This document shows, in pieces, positions 45,796 to 54,628 of a stretch of DNA of 64,000 bases. The stretch is taken from assembly GCA_903949285.1 (NCBI GenBank), contig CAJAYT010000101.1:1-64000 (forward strand), written 5' to 3'. How positions within the stretch are numbered: position 1 is the stretch's first letter; every line of letters begins with the position of its first letter. Under the pieces are notes generated by a model, which was given only the letters and a program-made list of their open reading frames with translations, was not told the origin of the DNA and ran no database searches. Source of the stretch: an uncultured Burkholderiales bacterium (GTDB taxonomy: Bacteria > Pseudomonadota > Gammaproteobacteria > Burkholderiales > Burkholderiaceae_C). The translations under genes and the position numbers were made by a program.

Positions 45796-46587
45796 ATGAA
45801 CGCATCCACCAAACAACGGATTACAAACTTTTTAGCGCCCATCCTTGGGTTGGTGTTGCTGGTGGGTTTGTGGTCCATCGTCTCGCTCACGAGCACCAAT
45901 AATTTTCCCTCGCCTATTTCCACATTCTTACAAGCGCTGGAGATCTTCAAAGATCCTTTTTACAGTAACGGGCCAAACGATCAAGGTGTTGGATGGAATG
46001 TACTCAGCTCCCTTAGACGCGTAGCGGTAGGATTTGGTTTAGCGGCTTTGGTCGGTATTCCTATGGGTTTTGTAATTGGGCGATTTGAATTCATGTCACG
46101 CATGTTTAATCCCCTCATTAGTTTGCTGCGTCCTGTCTCACCCCTGGCTTGGTTACCCATCGGCTTATTGGTGTTCAAGGGCGCTAATCCAGCCGCTATT
46201 TGGACCATCTTTATTTGCTCCATCTGGCCCATGATTATCAACACAGCAGTAGGAGTACAACGTGTACCCCAGGACTATATGAATGTTGCGCGAGTGCTCA
46301 ATTTATCAGAGTGGAAGGTGATGCGTGTTATCTTATTTCCTGCAGTTTTACCCTACATGCTAACGGGAGTCCGTTTAGCTGTTGGAACAGCGTGGTTGGT
46401 GATCGTAGCGGCGGAAATGCTCACTGGCGGAGTAGGAATAGGCTTTTGGGTTTGGGATGAGTGGAACAACCTTAATGTTAAGAACATCATCATTGCCATT
46501 TTTGTCATCGGTATCGTTGGTCTTATTTTGGAGTACGCGCTGATCAAAATTGCAACTGCATTTACCTATGAGGAGGTGCAATCATGA
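45796..46587 (+). CDS. nrtB: Nitrate ABC transporter permease
   Basis: Inner-membrane permease, 263 residues with about six hydrophobic segments and the binding-protein-dependent transport (EAA-type) loop around VARVLNLSEWKVMRVILFPAVLP. The ATG at 45796 is preferred because AAGGG is correctly spaced; a TTG two codons upstream is possible. Nine bp after nrtA and overlapping nrtC by ATGA. Confidence 0.92.
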   Translation: MNASTKQRITNFLAPILGLVLLVGLWSIVSLTSTNNFPSPISTFLQALEIFKDPFYSNGPNDQGVGWNVLSSLRRVAVGFGLAALVGIPMGFVIGRFEFMSRMFNPLISLLRPVSPLAWLPIGLLVFKGANPAAIWTIFICSIWPMIINTAVGVQRVPQDYMNVARVLNLSEWKVMRVILFPAVLPYMLTGVRLAVGTAWLVIVAAEMLTGGVGIGFWVWDEWNNLNVKNIIIAIFVIGIVGLILEYALIKIATAFTYEEVQS

Positions 46588-47417
46588 GTGATGCGATGGG
46601 TTCCAAATATTTACAAATTCAAAACGTAGCTCAGACTTTTAAAACAGCAAAGGGGGACTTCCCCGCCTTGCGCGAAATTAATTTAAACGTAGCAAAGGGT
46701 GAATTTGTCTCACTGATAGGTCACTCCGGATGCGGGAAATCTACCTTACTCAATTTAATCGCAGGTCTGAACATGCCTACACAAGGCACTTTAATCTGTG
46801 CTAACCGAGAGATAGCGGGACCCGGTCCAGAGCGCGCAGTTGTCTTTCAAAATCATTCGCTCTTGCCTTGGCTGACCTGTTTTGAAAACGTCTACCTCGG
46901 TGTTGAACGCGTGTTTGGTCACAGCAGCGTCGTTGATCGACGCGTCAAAGAGAGCAAGCCCGAGCTGGTGGATAGAACAAATGCTGCTCTTGAGATGGTA
47001 GGTCTCAGTCACGCTGCACAAAAACGTCCCGGCGAAATATCGGGCGGCATGAAGCAACGCGTGGGAATAGCACGCGCACTTGCCATGCAACCACAGGTTC
47101 TTTTGATGGATGAACCCTTTGGTGCACTTGACGCACTCACCAGGGCAAAACTGCAAGACGAATTGCTTGCTATTGTTGCTAATACCAAAAGCACTGTGGT
47201 GATGGTGACTCACGACGTTGATGAAGCTGTTCTTTTATCGGACAAGATAGTCATGATGACCAATGGTCCTGCTGCAACGATTGGTGAGGTGCTAGGGATC
47301 AATTTACCAAGACCACGCTCACGCATCAGCTTAGCTGACAACACTGACTACCTTGGCTACCGCAAGGCGGTTATCAATTTCTTGTATGCGCGTCAAGCGC
47401 ATGTGGAGAAAACATGA
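46584..47417 (+). CDS. nrtC: Nitrate ABC transporter ATP-binding protein
   Basis: 277-residue ATPase of the nitrate/taurine subfamily: Walker A GHSGCGKST, Q-loop VFQNHSLLPWLT, signature ISGGMKQRVGIARAL, Walker B LLMDEPFGALD, switch THDVDEA. It lacks the C-terminal NrtA-like domain of cyanobacterial NrtC, so it corresponds to the short NrtD/NasD type and probably acts as a homodimer. The start overlaps nrtB and the stop overlaps nirB, both by ATGA. Confidence 0.9.
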   Translation: MSDAMGSKYLQIQNVAQTFKTAKGDFPALREINLNVAKGEFVSLIGHSGCGKSTLLNLIAGLNMPTQGTLICANREIAGPGPERAVVFQNHSLLPWLTCFENVYLGVERVFGHSSVVDRRVKESKPELVDRTNAALEMVGLSHAAQKRPGEISGGMKQRVGIARALAMQPQVLLMDEPFGALDALTRAKLQDELLAIVANTKSTVVMVTHDVDEAVLLSDKIVMMTNGPAATIGEVLGINLPRPRSRISLADNTDYLGYRKAVINFLYARQAHVEKT

Positions 47418-49864
47418 ATAAATTGAAACTCGTAATGGTTGGTAATGGAATGGCTGGTGTACGTGCACTAGAAGAGCTCATTAAACTCACACCAGATCTT
47501 TATGAGATCACAGTGTTTGGTCAAGAGCCGCATCCCAATTACAACCGGATCTTACTATCCCCTGTACTCGCGGGAGAGCAAAAGATTGAAGAAATCATAC
47601 TGAACTCGTACGAATGGTACGCAGACAACAAGATCACCTTGCACACAGGCTGGAGCGTGACCCAGGTTGACCGAGTAAGGCGCGTTGTTTATGCAGAAAA
47701 CAAATCGGGCGAGCAGCGCACTGCTTCATACGACCGACTTATATTGGCAACGGGGTCTAACCCCTTCATGCTCCCCATTGCCGGTAGTGACTTAGACGGA
47801 GTACTCGCTTACAGAGATATTGCAGACACACAGGCAATGATTGATGCATCACAGAAGTACAAAAATGCTGTTGTGATCGGTGGGGGGTTACTTGGACTAG
47901 AAGCAGCCAACGGACTCATGAAACGCGGCATGTCAGTCACAGTAGTGCACGTAGCCGAATGGCTGATGGAGAGACAACTTGATAAAACAGCGGGCAAATT
48001 ACTCCAACAGTCCTTAGAAGCAAGAGGCATGCATTTTCGTATAGGCGCACAAACACAGTCGCTCCAAGGCGATGCAAACGGGCGTGTAAAGCAAGTGGTT
48101 TTTAAAGACGGTACGCACGCGCTAGCTGAACTCGTTGTCATGGCCGTTGGTATTCGCCCTAACTCCGCCTTGGCCGAGAAAATGCGTTTGCACTGCGACA
48201 AAGGGATTGTTGTAACGGACACCCTTCAAACCGTCACTGATGCGCGGATATATGCTGTTGGTGAGTGCGCAGCACACAGAGGCATTGCTTACGGATTGGT
48301 TGCACCCCTTTTTGAGCAAGCAAAGGTATTAGCAAACCACTTGGCTGAGTACGGAATTGGACGTTATACAGGTTCATTGACCTCAACCAAGCTCAAAGTA
48401 ACAGGCATCGATTTATTCAGTGCTGGTGACTTTATGGGTAGTTCCGACGGCTCTACTGAAGAGATCATACTGAGCGACCCGCACGAAGGAATTTATAAAA
48501 AACTAGTGATTCGCAATGATCAACTTGTAGGTGCTTGTCTGTACGGCGACACTGTTGACGGGAGCTGGTATTTCAAACTCCTACGCGAGGCACGAAGTGT
48601 GAGCGATATCCGCGAAAAACTGATGTTTGGTGAGTCAAACATTGGGGACGTTGGTCACGAAGGACACAGTAAAGCGGCCAGCATGCCCGATGAGGCTGAG
48701 GTCTGTGGTTGCAACGGTGTAAACAAGGGAACAATTTGCAAAGCAATCAAGGAAAAGGGCTTATTTACGCTTGATGAGGTTAGAAAACACACCAAAGCCA
48801 GTGCTTCATGTGGCTCTTGCACTGGGTTAGTAGAGCAGATCTTAATGTTCACAGCTGGTGGGGACTACTCAGCAACACCCAAGCTCAAGCCAATTTGTGG
48901 CTGCACAGACAGCAGTCACCAAGACGCACGGGAGGCCATTCGAGAACAAAAACTCTTAACCAATGAAGCAGTGTTTAAGGCCTTAAACTGGCGCCACCCA
49001 ACGGGTTGTGCAACCTGCCGTCCAGCAATTAACTATTACCGGTTAAGCACTTGGCCAAAGCTTGCAAAAGACGATCCCCAAAGTCGCTTCATTAACGAGC
49101 GCAGTCACGCCAATATTCAAAAGGACGGAACTTACAGCGTTATCCCTCGGATGTGGGGGGGCGAGACAACAGCAGACGAACTGCGCCGAATTGCTGATGT
49201 GGTTGATAAATACAAGATACCAACCGTAAAAGTAACGGGGGGGCAACGTATTGATTTATTAGGCGTTAAAAAAGAAGATTTGGTCAACGTCTGGAAAGAC
49301 ATCGGCATGCCATCGGGTCACGCTTATGCAAAAGCGCTTAGAACAGTGAAGACCTGCGTTGGGAGTGAATGGTGTCGCATGGGTACACAAGACAGTACGA
49401 GCATGGGCAAGGAGTTGGAGCGTTCGATGTGGCGCATGTACGCGCCTCATAAAGTAAAGTTCGCAGTCTCCGGATGTCCTCGTAACTGCGCTGAAGCCGG
49501 TATCAAAGATGTTGGCATCATCGGTGTTGAAAGCGGCTGGGAGATGTACATTGGGGGTAACGGGGGCATTAAAACCGAAGTGGCTCAGTTTTTCACAAAG
49601 CTTAAAACGCCCGAACAAGTCCTTGAGTACACCGGAGCCTTTATGCAACTCTACCGCGAAGAGGGTTGGTACTTAGAGCGAACTGTACACTATGTCAACC
49701 GCGTCGGATTGGACTATGTCAAGAAGAAAATCTTGGATGATGACGCGGGTCGTAAAGCATTGTGGGCGCGCTTGCAAAACGCGCTAGAGGGTGAGCCTGA
49801 TCCGTGGTTTGAATTTGACAAGGCGCAGGTCGACACACGTCAATTTGAGGCGATCAGTGTTTAA
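47414..49864 (+). CDS. nirB: Assimilatory nitrite reductase large subunit
   Basis: NAD(P)H nitrite reductase reducing nitrite to ammonium in the cytoplasm. 816 residues: N-terminal FAD domain (VMVGNGMAGVRALEEL), NAD domain (VVIGGGLLGLEAANGL near 155), two BFD-like [2Fe-2S] regions (CGCNGVNKGTIC... and CGCTDSSHQDA...), then the ferredoxin-like and sulfite/nitrite reductase domains. The 4Fe-4S/siroheme ligands are CVGSEWC (Cys648, Cys654) and CPRNC (Cys688, Cys692). Siroheme can be supplied through cobA at the operon's end. Confidence 0.95.
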   Translation: MNKLKLVMVGNGMAGVRALEELIKLTPDLYEITVFGQEPHPNYNRILLSPVLAGEQKIEEIILNSYEWYADNKITLHTGWSVTQVDRVRRVVYAENKSGEQRTASYDRLILATGSNPFMLPIAGSDLDGVLAYRDIADTQAMIDASQKYKNAVVIGGGLLGLEAANGLMKRGMSVTVVHVAEWLMERQLDKTAGKLLQQSLEARGMHFRIGAQTQSLQGDANGRVKQVVFKDGTHALAELVVMAVGIRPNSALAEKMRLHCDKGIVVTDTLQTVTDARIYAVGECAAHRGIAYGLVAPLFEQAKVLANHLAEYGIGRYTGSLTSTKLKVTGIDLFSAGDFMGSSDGSTEEIILSDPHEGIYKKLVIRNDQLVGACLYGDTVDGSWYFKLLREARSVSDIREKLMFGESNIGDVGHEGHSKAASMPDEAEVCGCNGVNKGTICKAIKEKGLFTLDEVRKHTKASASCGSCTGLVEQILMFTAGGDYSATPKLKPICGCTDSSHQDAREAIREQKLLTNEAVFKALNWRHPTGCATCRPAINYYRLSTWPKLAKDDPQSRFINERSHANIQKDGTYSVIPRMWGGETTADELRRIADVVDKYKIPTVKVTGGQRIDLLGVKKEDLVNVWKDIGMPSGHAYAKALRTVKTCVGSEWCRMGTQDSTSMGKELERSMWRMYAPHKVKFAVSGCPRNCAEAGIKDVGIIGVESGWEMYIGGNGGIKTEVAQFFTKLKTPEQVLEYTGAFMQLYREEGWYLERTVHYVNRVGLDYVKKKILDDDAGRKALWARLQNALEGEPDPWFEFDKAQVDTRQFEAISV

Positions 49865-49951
49865 CTCTTCTGGAGATCAATCACTTGAAGTAATGCGCAC
49901 TCTTGGATATGACTGCTAACTACCTAACATTTATCACTCTCGGAAAACATC

Positions 49952-50290
49952 ATGGCTGAATGGAAAACAATTTGCAAAGTTGATGATATCCCTGTCTTGG
50001 GTGCTCGTAGAGTCCGAAGAGACAAAGGTTGTGAAGTAGCGGTTTTTCGCACAGCTGAGGACAAGGTCTTCGCCCTCTTGGACCGTTGCCCTCACAAAGG
50101 TGGACCTTTAAGCCAAGGGATAGTTTACGGTGAGAGTGTTGCGTGCCCTTTGCACAATTGGCAAATTGAGCTGACAAGCGGATGCGCTAAAGCACCTGAC
50201 GTGGGTTGTGCGCAGAGCTTTGCTGTTAGCGTTACAGACGGTCAAGTCGCCTTAGATATGCACGAGCTTCAAACGCTTGCGCTTGATTGA
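49952..50290 (+). CDS. nirD: Assimilatory nitrite reductase small subunit
   Basis: 112-residue Rieske-fold partner of NirB. Both [2Fe-2S] ligand pairs are present, RCPHKGG and CPLHNW, so it should carry a cluster, whereas some NirD proteins have lost it. It starts 87 bp after nirB; GGAAAAC lies just upstream of the ATG. Its end is adjacent to the nasA reading frame. Confidence 0.92.
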   Translation: MAEWKTICKVDDIPVLGARRVRRDKGCEVAVFRTAEDKVFALLDRCPHKGGPLSQGIVYGESVACPLHNWQIELTSGCAKAPDVGCAQSFAVSVTDGQVALDMHELQTLALD

Positions 50291-50358
50291 GCGGAAAACC
50301 TGAGTTTGCTGTAAATTCACCTAACATAAAGCTTCATGCAATAACTTATGGACAAGTC

Positions 50359-53229
50359 ATGAAAGAAACCCGTTCTACTTGCCCTTACTGCGGCGTGGGA
50401 TGCGGTGTCATCATTGAATCAAAGGATAACCAGATCACAGGCGTGCGAGGAGATCCGTCCCATCCTGCTAATTTTGGTCGTTTGTGCAGCAAAGGTGCGT
50501 CACTACACCTGAGTGCGAGTGCACCCCTAACCCTTCACACTCGCCTACTCCAACCCATGAGAAGGCTCACTCGAGGTGCAAAGGTCGAGCCTTTAGGCTG
50601 GGATAGCGCGATGGAATTGGCAAGCAAAACTATAGCAAGCATTGTCGCTAGACACGGAAGTGATGCACTGGGCTTTTACGTATCCGGACAATTACTGACA
50701 GAGGAGTATTACGTCTTTAATAAGTTGGTGAAAGGCTTATTAGGAACCAACAATATTGACACTAACTCAAGACTGTGTATGAGCAGCGCAGTAGCTGGCT
50801 ACAAACTCACTCTGGGCGCTGACGCACCTCCCGCGTGCTATGAAGACTTGATGCACGCTGACTGTTTATTTATCGCAGGCAGTAACGCCGCGTATGCACA
50901 TCCCGTTTTGTTCAGACGAATCGAGGATGCACGCGTAAAAAATCCAAATTTAAAAATAATCGTAGTCGATCCACGTTTCACCGATACCGCAAGCAATGCT
51001 GACTTGCATTTAGCCATACAACCCGGCACTGATGTAGTGCTTTTTCACGGGATGCTTTACTTGATGCTATCTGAGGGTTGGATCAACCAGGAGTACATCC
51101 AAGCTTATACTGAGGGGTTTGAGAAGCTTCAAGCCTTAGTTAAAGACTATACGCCTGAATTGGTCAGTGCTGTGTGCGCGATTCCGTTTGAACAGCTCCA
51201 TCAAGCAACCAGGTGGTTTGTTGGTTTGGGTGCGCGCGGACAAGAGAGTCAAGACGTACAAAGCCACCACGGACACTCCACTTTGAGCCTTTACTGTCAA
51301 GGCTTGAACCAATCAAGCAGTGGCACTGCAAAGAATGCAGCACTCATTAATCTACACCTTGCAACAGGACAAATTGGTAAACCTGGCGCTGGTCCCTTCT
51401 CTCTTACTGGTCAACCCAACGCAATGGGGGGAAGAGAGGTGGGAGGACTTGCCAACTTACTCAGCGCTCACCGCGACTTGAGCAGGGCTGAGCACAGACA
51501 AGAGGTAGCAACGCTTTGGGGCATTGGGGATGTCCCAGCCAAGCCCGGAAAAACAGCCATTGAAATGTTTGAAGCTGCTGCGGACGGGGAGATCAAAATG
51601 CTTTGGATTGCTTGCACCAATCCCGCTCAATCCATGCCCAACCAATCCACCGTTCGCAAAGCGTTAGAGCGGGCTGAATTTGTAGTGGTTCAAGAGGCAT
51701 TTGCAAACTCAGAGACCTGTCACTTTGCTGATCTTTTGTTGCCCGCAACGAGCTGGGGCGAAAAAGAAGGAACCGTCACCAATAGCGAGCGCAGAATTAC
51801 CCGGGTCAGAGCGGCTGTACAGGGACCGGGCGAGGCGCGCCAAGATTGGCAAATTGCTGTTGACCTAGCTAAGCGCTTATTGCAAGAGCCCTTAATTGCA
51901 AAGGAGAAGACAGGATTACACATGGATTACAAATCTGTTGAGGAGATTTGGTTAGAGCATAGAGAATCAACGAGGGGACGGGACTTAGACATCACAGGCC
52001 TTAGCTACGCTCATTTGGAGAACACGCCGGAGCAGTGGCCCATGCCCAGTGGGGCAAGCATGGGGCGGGCTCGACTTTATGAAGACGGTTTATTCCCAAC
52101 TGAGAGTGGAAGAGCAAAATTCTCTGCATTGCCTTATGTACCAACTGCAGAAGTTCGAGAATCGCGTTTCCCCTTTTCCCTCAATACCGGTCGACTGCGG
52201 GATCAGTGGCACGGTATGACACGCACGGGTTTGGTTGGGAAACTCTTTGGACATGTGCCTGAGCCTGTTGTTCAACTCAGTCCTCAGGATATGTCGCGTT
52301 TGAAATTGATTGATGGTGACTTGGTTCACGTGACCAGCAAGCGAGGATCAATTGTCATCCCCGCCCAAGCAAGCGCAGATCAAGGCGCCAACCAAGCCTT
52401 TATCGCTATGCATTGGGGAGCGTCTTATTTGAGCGGGCGAGATCATCAAAACAAACCGCTTGCAGGTATTAATGCATTGACAACCTCTGCATACTGCCCC
52501 ACCTCCAAACAGCCAGAGCTCAAACACGCCGCTGTAAAAGTGCTTAAAGCAGAGTTACCTTGGACACTTTTGGCATTGGCTTGGGTTCCTGAACACACAG
52601 CCCAAACTATCCTTCATCGCCTACGCTGTCTTATGGCTCAATTTGAATTCTCTAGTTGTGTTCCCTTTAGTGACACACCCTTAGAAGGCGTCCCTCGAAG
52701 TGGCGTACTCATGAGAGCGGCTTGCAGTCAAGCACCGGATATGGAAAAAGTCTTAGAGATTGAGAAAATCATACTCTCCGACAACGCAGATACGCTACGC
52801 TACATGGATGCAAAGCAAAGTCAGTTACGCGTAATGCGTTTACTAAGAGTCAAATCAGATCAAGCGAGCTCAACTCAACCAGAGCACAAACCAGATTCAA
52901 CCTTAGACGCTTTTATTATTGCCGGTGATACCTCCGCGGAGAGTTGGCTAAAGACGTTACTTCAAAACAAACTCTCTACTGCAGCTTACGGAAGACGTTT
53001 GCTGATGACGGGTAATAAACCCCCTGTCGCTCTGGTGGATGTCGGGAATACGGTTTGCAGTTGTTTGGGCGTTAAAGATTCTTTAATTCAAGCTTACCTT
53101 CAAACGTGCAGTGGTGACGCTGCACAGCGCTTAAGCGCTCTACAAAGTGCACTCAAATGCGGAACACAGTGTGGGTCTTGCGTCCCAGAGCTTCGCCGTA
53201 TGATTGAACCCACACTAAGCCCTGCATGA
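50359..53229 (+). CDS. nasA: Assimilatory nitrate reductase catalytic subunit
   Basis: Molybdopterin enzyme reducing nitrate to nitrite in the cytoplasm. The ATG at 50359 gives 956 residues starting MKETRSTCPYCGVGCGV; a TTG at 50287 would add 24 unusual residues. The N-terminal 4Fe-4S cluster uses Cys8, Cys11, Cys15 and Cys43. Molybdopterin motifs follow (SRLCMSSAVAGYK, GQPNAMGGREVGG, LPATSWGEKEGT). A C-terminal BFD-like [2Fe-2S] domain (VCSCLGVKDSLI ... CGTQCGSC) is present, so electrons can enter through this domain. It overlaps cobA by ATGA. Confidence 0.94.
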   Translation: MKETRSTCPYCGVGCGVIIESKDNQITGVRGDPSHPANFGRLCSKGASLHLSASAPLTLHTRLLQPMRRLTRGAKVEPLGWDSAMELASKTIASIVARHGSDALGFYVSGQLLTEEYYVFNKLVKGLLGTNNIDTNSRLCMSSAVAGYKLTLGADAPPACYEDLMHADCLFIAGSNAAYAHPVLFRRIEDARVKNPNLKIIVVDPRFTDTASNADLHLAIQPGTDVVLFHGMLYLMLSEGWINQEYIQAYTEGFEKLQALVKDYTPELVSAVCAIPFEQLHQATRWFVGLGARGQESQDVQSHHGHSTLSLYCQGLNQSSSGTAKNAALINLHLATGQIGKPGAGPFSLTGQPNAMGGREVGGLANLLSAHRDLSRAEHRQEVATLWGIGDVPAKPGKTAIEMFEAAADGEIKMLWIACTNPAQSMPNQSTVRKALERAEFVVVQEAFANSETCHFADLLLPATSWGEKEGTVTNSERRITRVRAAVQGPGEARQDWQIAVDLAKRLLQEPLIAKEKTGLHMDYKSVEEIWLEHRESTRGRDLDITGLSYAHLENTPEQWPMPSGASMGRARLYEDGLFPTESGRAKFSALPYVPTAEVRESRFPFSLNTGRLRDQWHGMTRTGLVGKLFGHVPEPVVQLSPQDMSRLKLIDGDLVHVTSKRGSIVIPAQASADQGANQAFIAMHWGASYLSGRDHQNKPLAGINALTTSAYCPTSKQPELKHAAVKVLKAELPWTLLALAWVPEHTAQTILHRLRCLMAQFEFSSCVPFSDTPLEGVPRSGVLMRAACSQAPDMEKVLEIEKIILSDNADTLRYMDAKQSQLRVMRLLRVKSDQASSTQPEHKPDSTLDAFIIAGDTSAESWLKTLLQNKLSTAAYGRRLLMTGNKPPVALVDVGNTVCSCLGVKDSLIQAYLQTCSGDAAQRLSALQSALKCGTQCGSCVPELRRMIEPTLSPA

Positions 53230-54029
53230 AGTTCAAACCGCACGTCACTCTCGTCGGAGCAGGTCCCGGAGACCCAGAGCTACTCACCATCAAGGCAGTA
53301 AAGGCTATTCAAGCGGCAAGTGTTTTATTGGTGGATGATTTGGTCAGTGATGAAATTACGGCCTACGCCTCTCCTCTTGCTCGCGTGATACGCGTGGGTA
53401 AACGCGGCGGTTGTAAATCCACTCCACAAATTTTTATCGAAAAGTTAATGATTCAAGAAGCTTTGGCCGGTGAACGGGTCGTTCGTCTGAAGGGAGGCGA
53501 TCCTTTTATCTTCGGTCGTGGTGGTGAGGAGGTGGAACACTTGCAATCGCAGGGAATTGGTGTGACCATCATCAACGGAATCACAGCAGGTCTTGCCGGT
53601 ATTACCTCCCTAGGTGTACCCCTGACTCACCGCTTGCATGCTCAGGGCGTACTCTTTGTGACGGGTCATGCTAAAGAAGGAGTAGAGGATGCAATCGACT
53701 GGTGCGAGATAGCCCGAGTCGCAGCCAAAGCTAAACTGACGATTGTGATTTATATGGGGGTGAGTGAAGTCGAAAATTTAGAGAGAGCGCTCTTAATTGG
53801 TCTCAATCCTGACACACCAGTTGCTTTGATACAAAACGTGAGTTTGCCAATACAAAGACAAGCACTGTGTACGGTTAAGAATTTGACGCATACCCTGCGT
53901 AGCAATGAGCTGTCTAGTCCGTGTGTTATCGTTGTAGGCAATGTGCTTTTGGGCTTTTTGCAACTTGAGCAACAAAAAATGCATCAACTAAAAATGCAGC
54001 CACTCAAAACGAAACAGCTTATTTACTAA
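53226..54029 (+). CDS. cobA: Uroporphyrinogen-III C-methyltransferase
   Basis: SAM-dependent methylation of uroporphyrinogen III to precorrin-2, the entry to siroheme needed by NirB. 267 residues; motifs VGAGPGDPELLTIKA, RLKGGDPFIFGRGGEE, INGITAGLAGI and VIYMGV are intact. It lacks the CysG N-terminal dehydrogenase/ferrochelatase domain, so another enzyme must finish siroheme. A Lys/Gln-rich tail of about 20 residues follows the fold. It is coupled to nasA by overlap, which places siroheme supply under nitrate control. Confidence 0.94.
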   Translation: MKFKPHVTLVGAGPGDPELLTIKAVKAIQAASVLLVDDLVSDEITAYASPLARVIRVGKRGGCKSTPQIFIEKLMIQEALAGERVVRLKGGDPFIFGRGGEEVEHLQSQGIGVTIINGITAGLAGITSLGVPLTHRLHAQGVLFVTGHAKEGVEDAIDWCEIARVAAKAKLTIVIYMGVSEVENLERALLIGLNPDTPVALIQNVSLPIQRQALCTVKNLTHTLRSNELSSPCVIVVGNVLLGFLQLEQQKMHQLKMQPLKTKQLIY

Positions 54030-54098
54030 GTAAAACTAAAGCAGGGGTATTAAACGTTTGGATTTGACTCACAATGAGATGCTTTATTTAAAGTCTAC

Positions 54099-54602
54099 TC
54101 ACTCCCCTGATCGTCTTACCCGCAGCAACTCATCAAGCAATAGACAAATCGCGCCTAGCGTAATTGCGCTATCGGCTAAATTAAAAGCAGGGAAATGCCA
54201 TGATTGCCAATAAAAATCTAAGAAATCAATAACATACCCATACATCAAGCGGTCCAAAACGTTTCCCAGCGCTCCGCCTAAGATGCAAGCTAGTGCAAAA
54301 CCAAATAATTTTTGATTGGCATTCGACTTTAGCAAGGCAGTAATGAATACCGCGGCCACCAATCCTATTGCCGTAAAGAGCCAGCGTTGCCAACCGCCCT
54401 CAGAGGCCATAAAAGAGAAAGCCGCTCCGGTGTTGTGTACTCTCACAACATTAAAAAATCCAGTAAGTACCCCTTTTGATTCGCCCAGGTAGAACTCACT
54501 CAAAATAAGCGCTTTGGTGGCCTGATCTGCCGTTAACACAACTGCGGCGATCAAGAGCCAAAGGATAAATTTCGCACGAGATGAGATTCGATTAAAAGCC
54601 AT
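54099..54602 (-). CDS. lspA: Lipoprotein signal peptidase
   Basis: Inner-membrane aspartyl protease that removes lipoprotein signal peptides. 167 residues with four hydrophobic helices. The conserved Asn of [11 protein letters not shown] and the catalytic aspartates, Asp126 in YVIDFLDF and Asp144 in FNLADSAI, are present. It follows ileS by 26 bp on the same strand, the usual ileS-lspA arrangement. Confidence 0.95.
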   Translation of the reverse strand: MAFNRISSRAKFILWLLIAAVVLTADQATKALILSEFYLGESKGVLTGFFNVVRVHNTGAAFSFMASEGGWQRWLFTAIGLVAAVFITALLKSNANQKLFGFALACILGGALGNVLDRLMYGYVIDFLDFYWQSWHFPAFNLADSAITLGAICLLLDELLRVRRSGE

Positions 54603-54628
54603 AAAGCAAATCCGTTATTATTGATTTT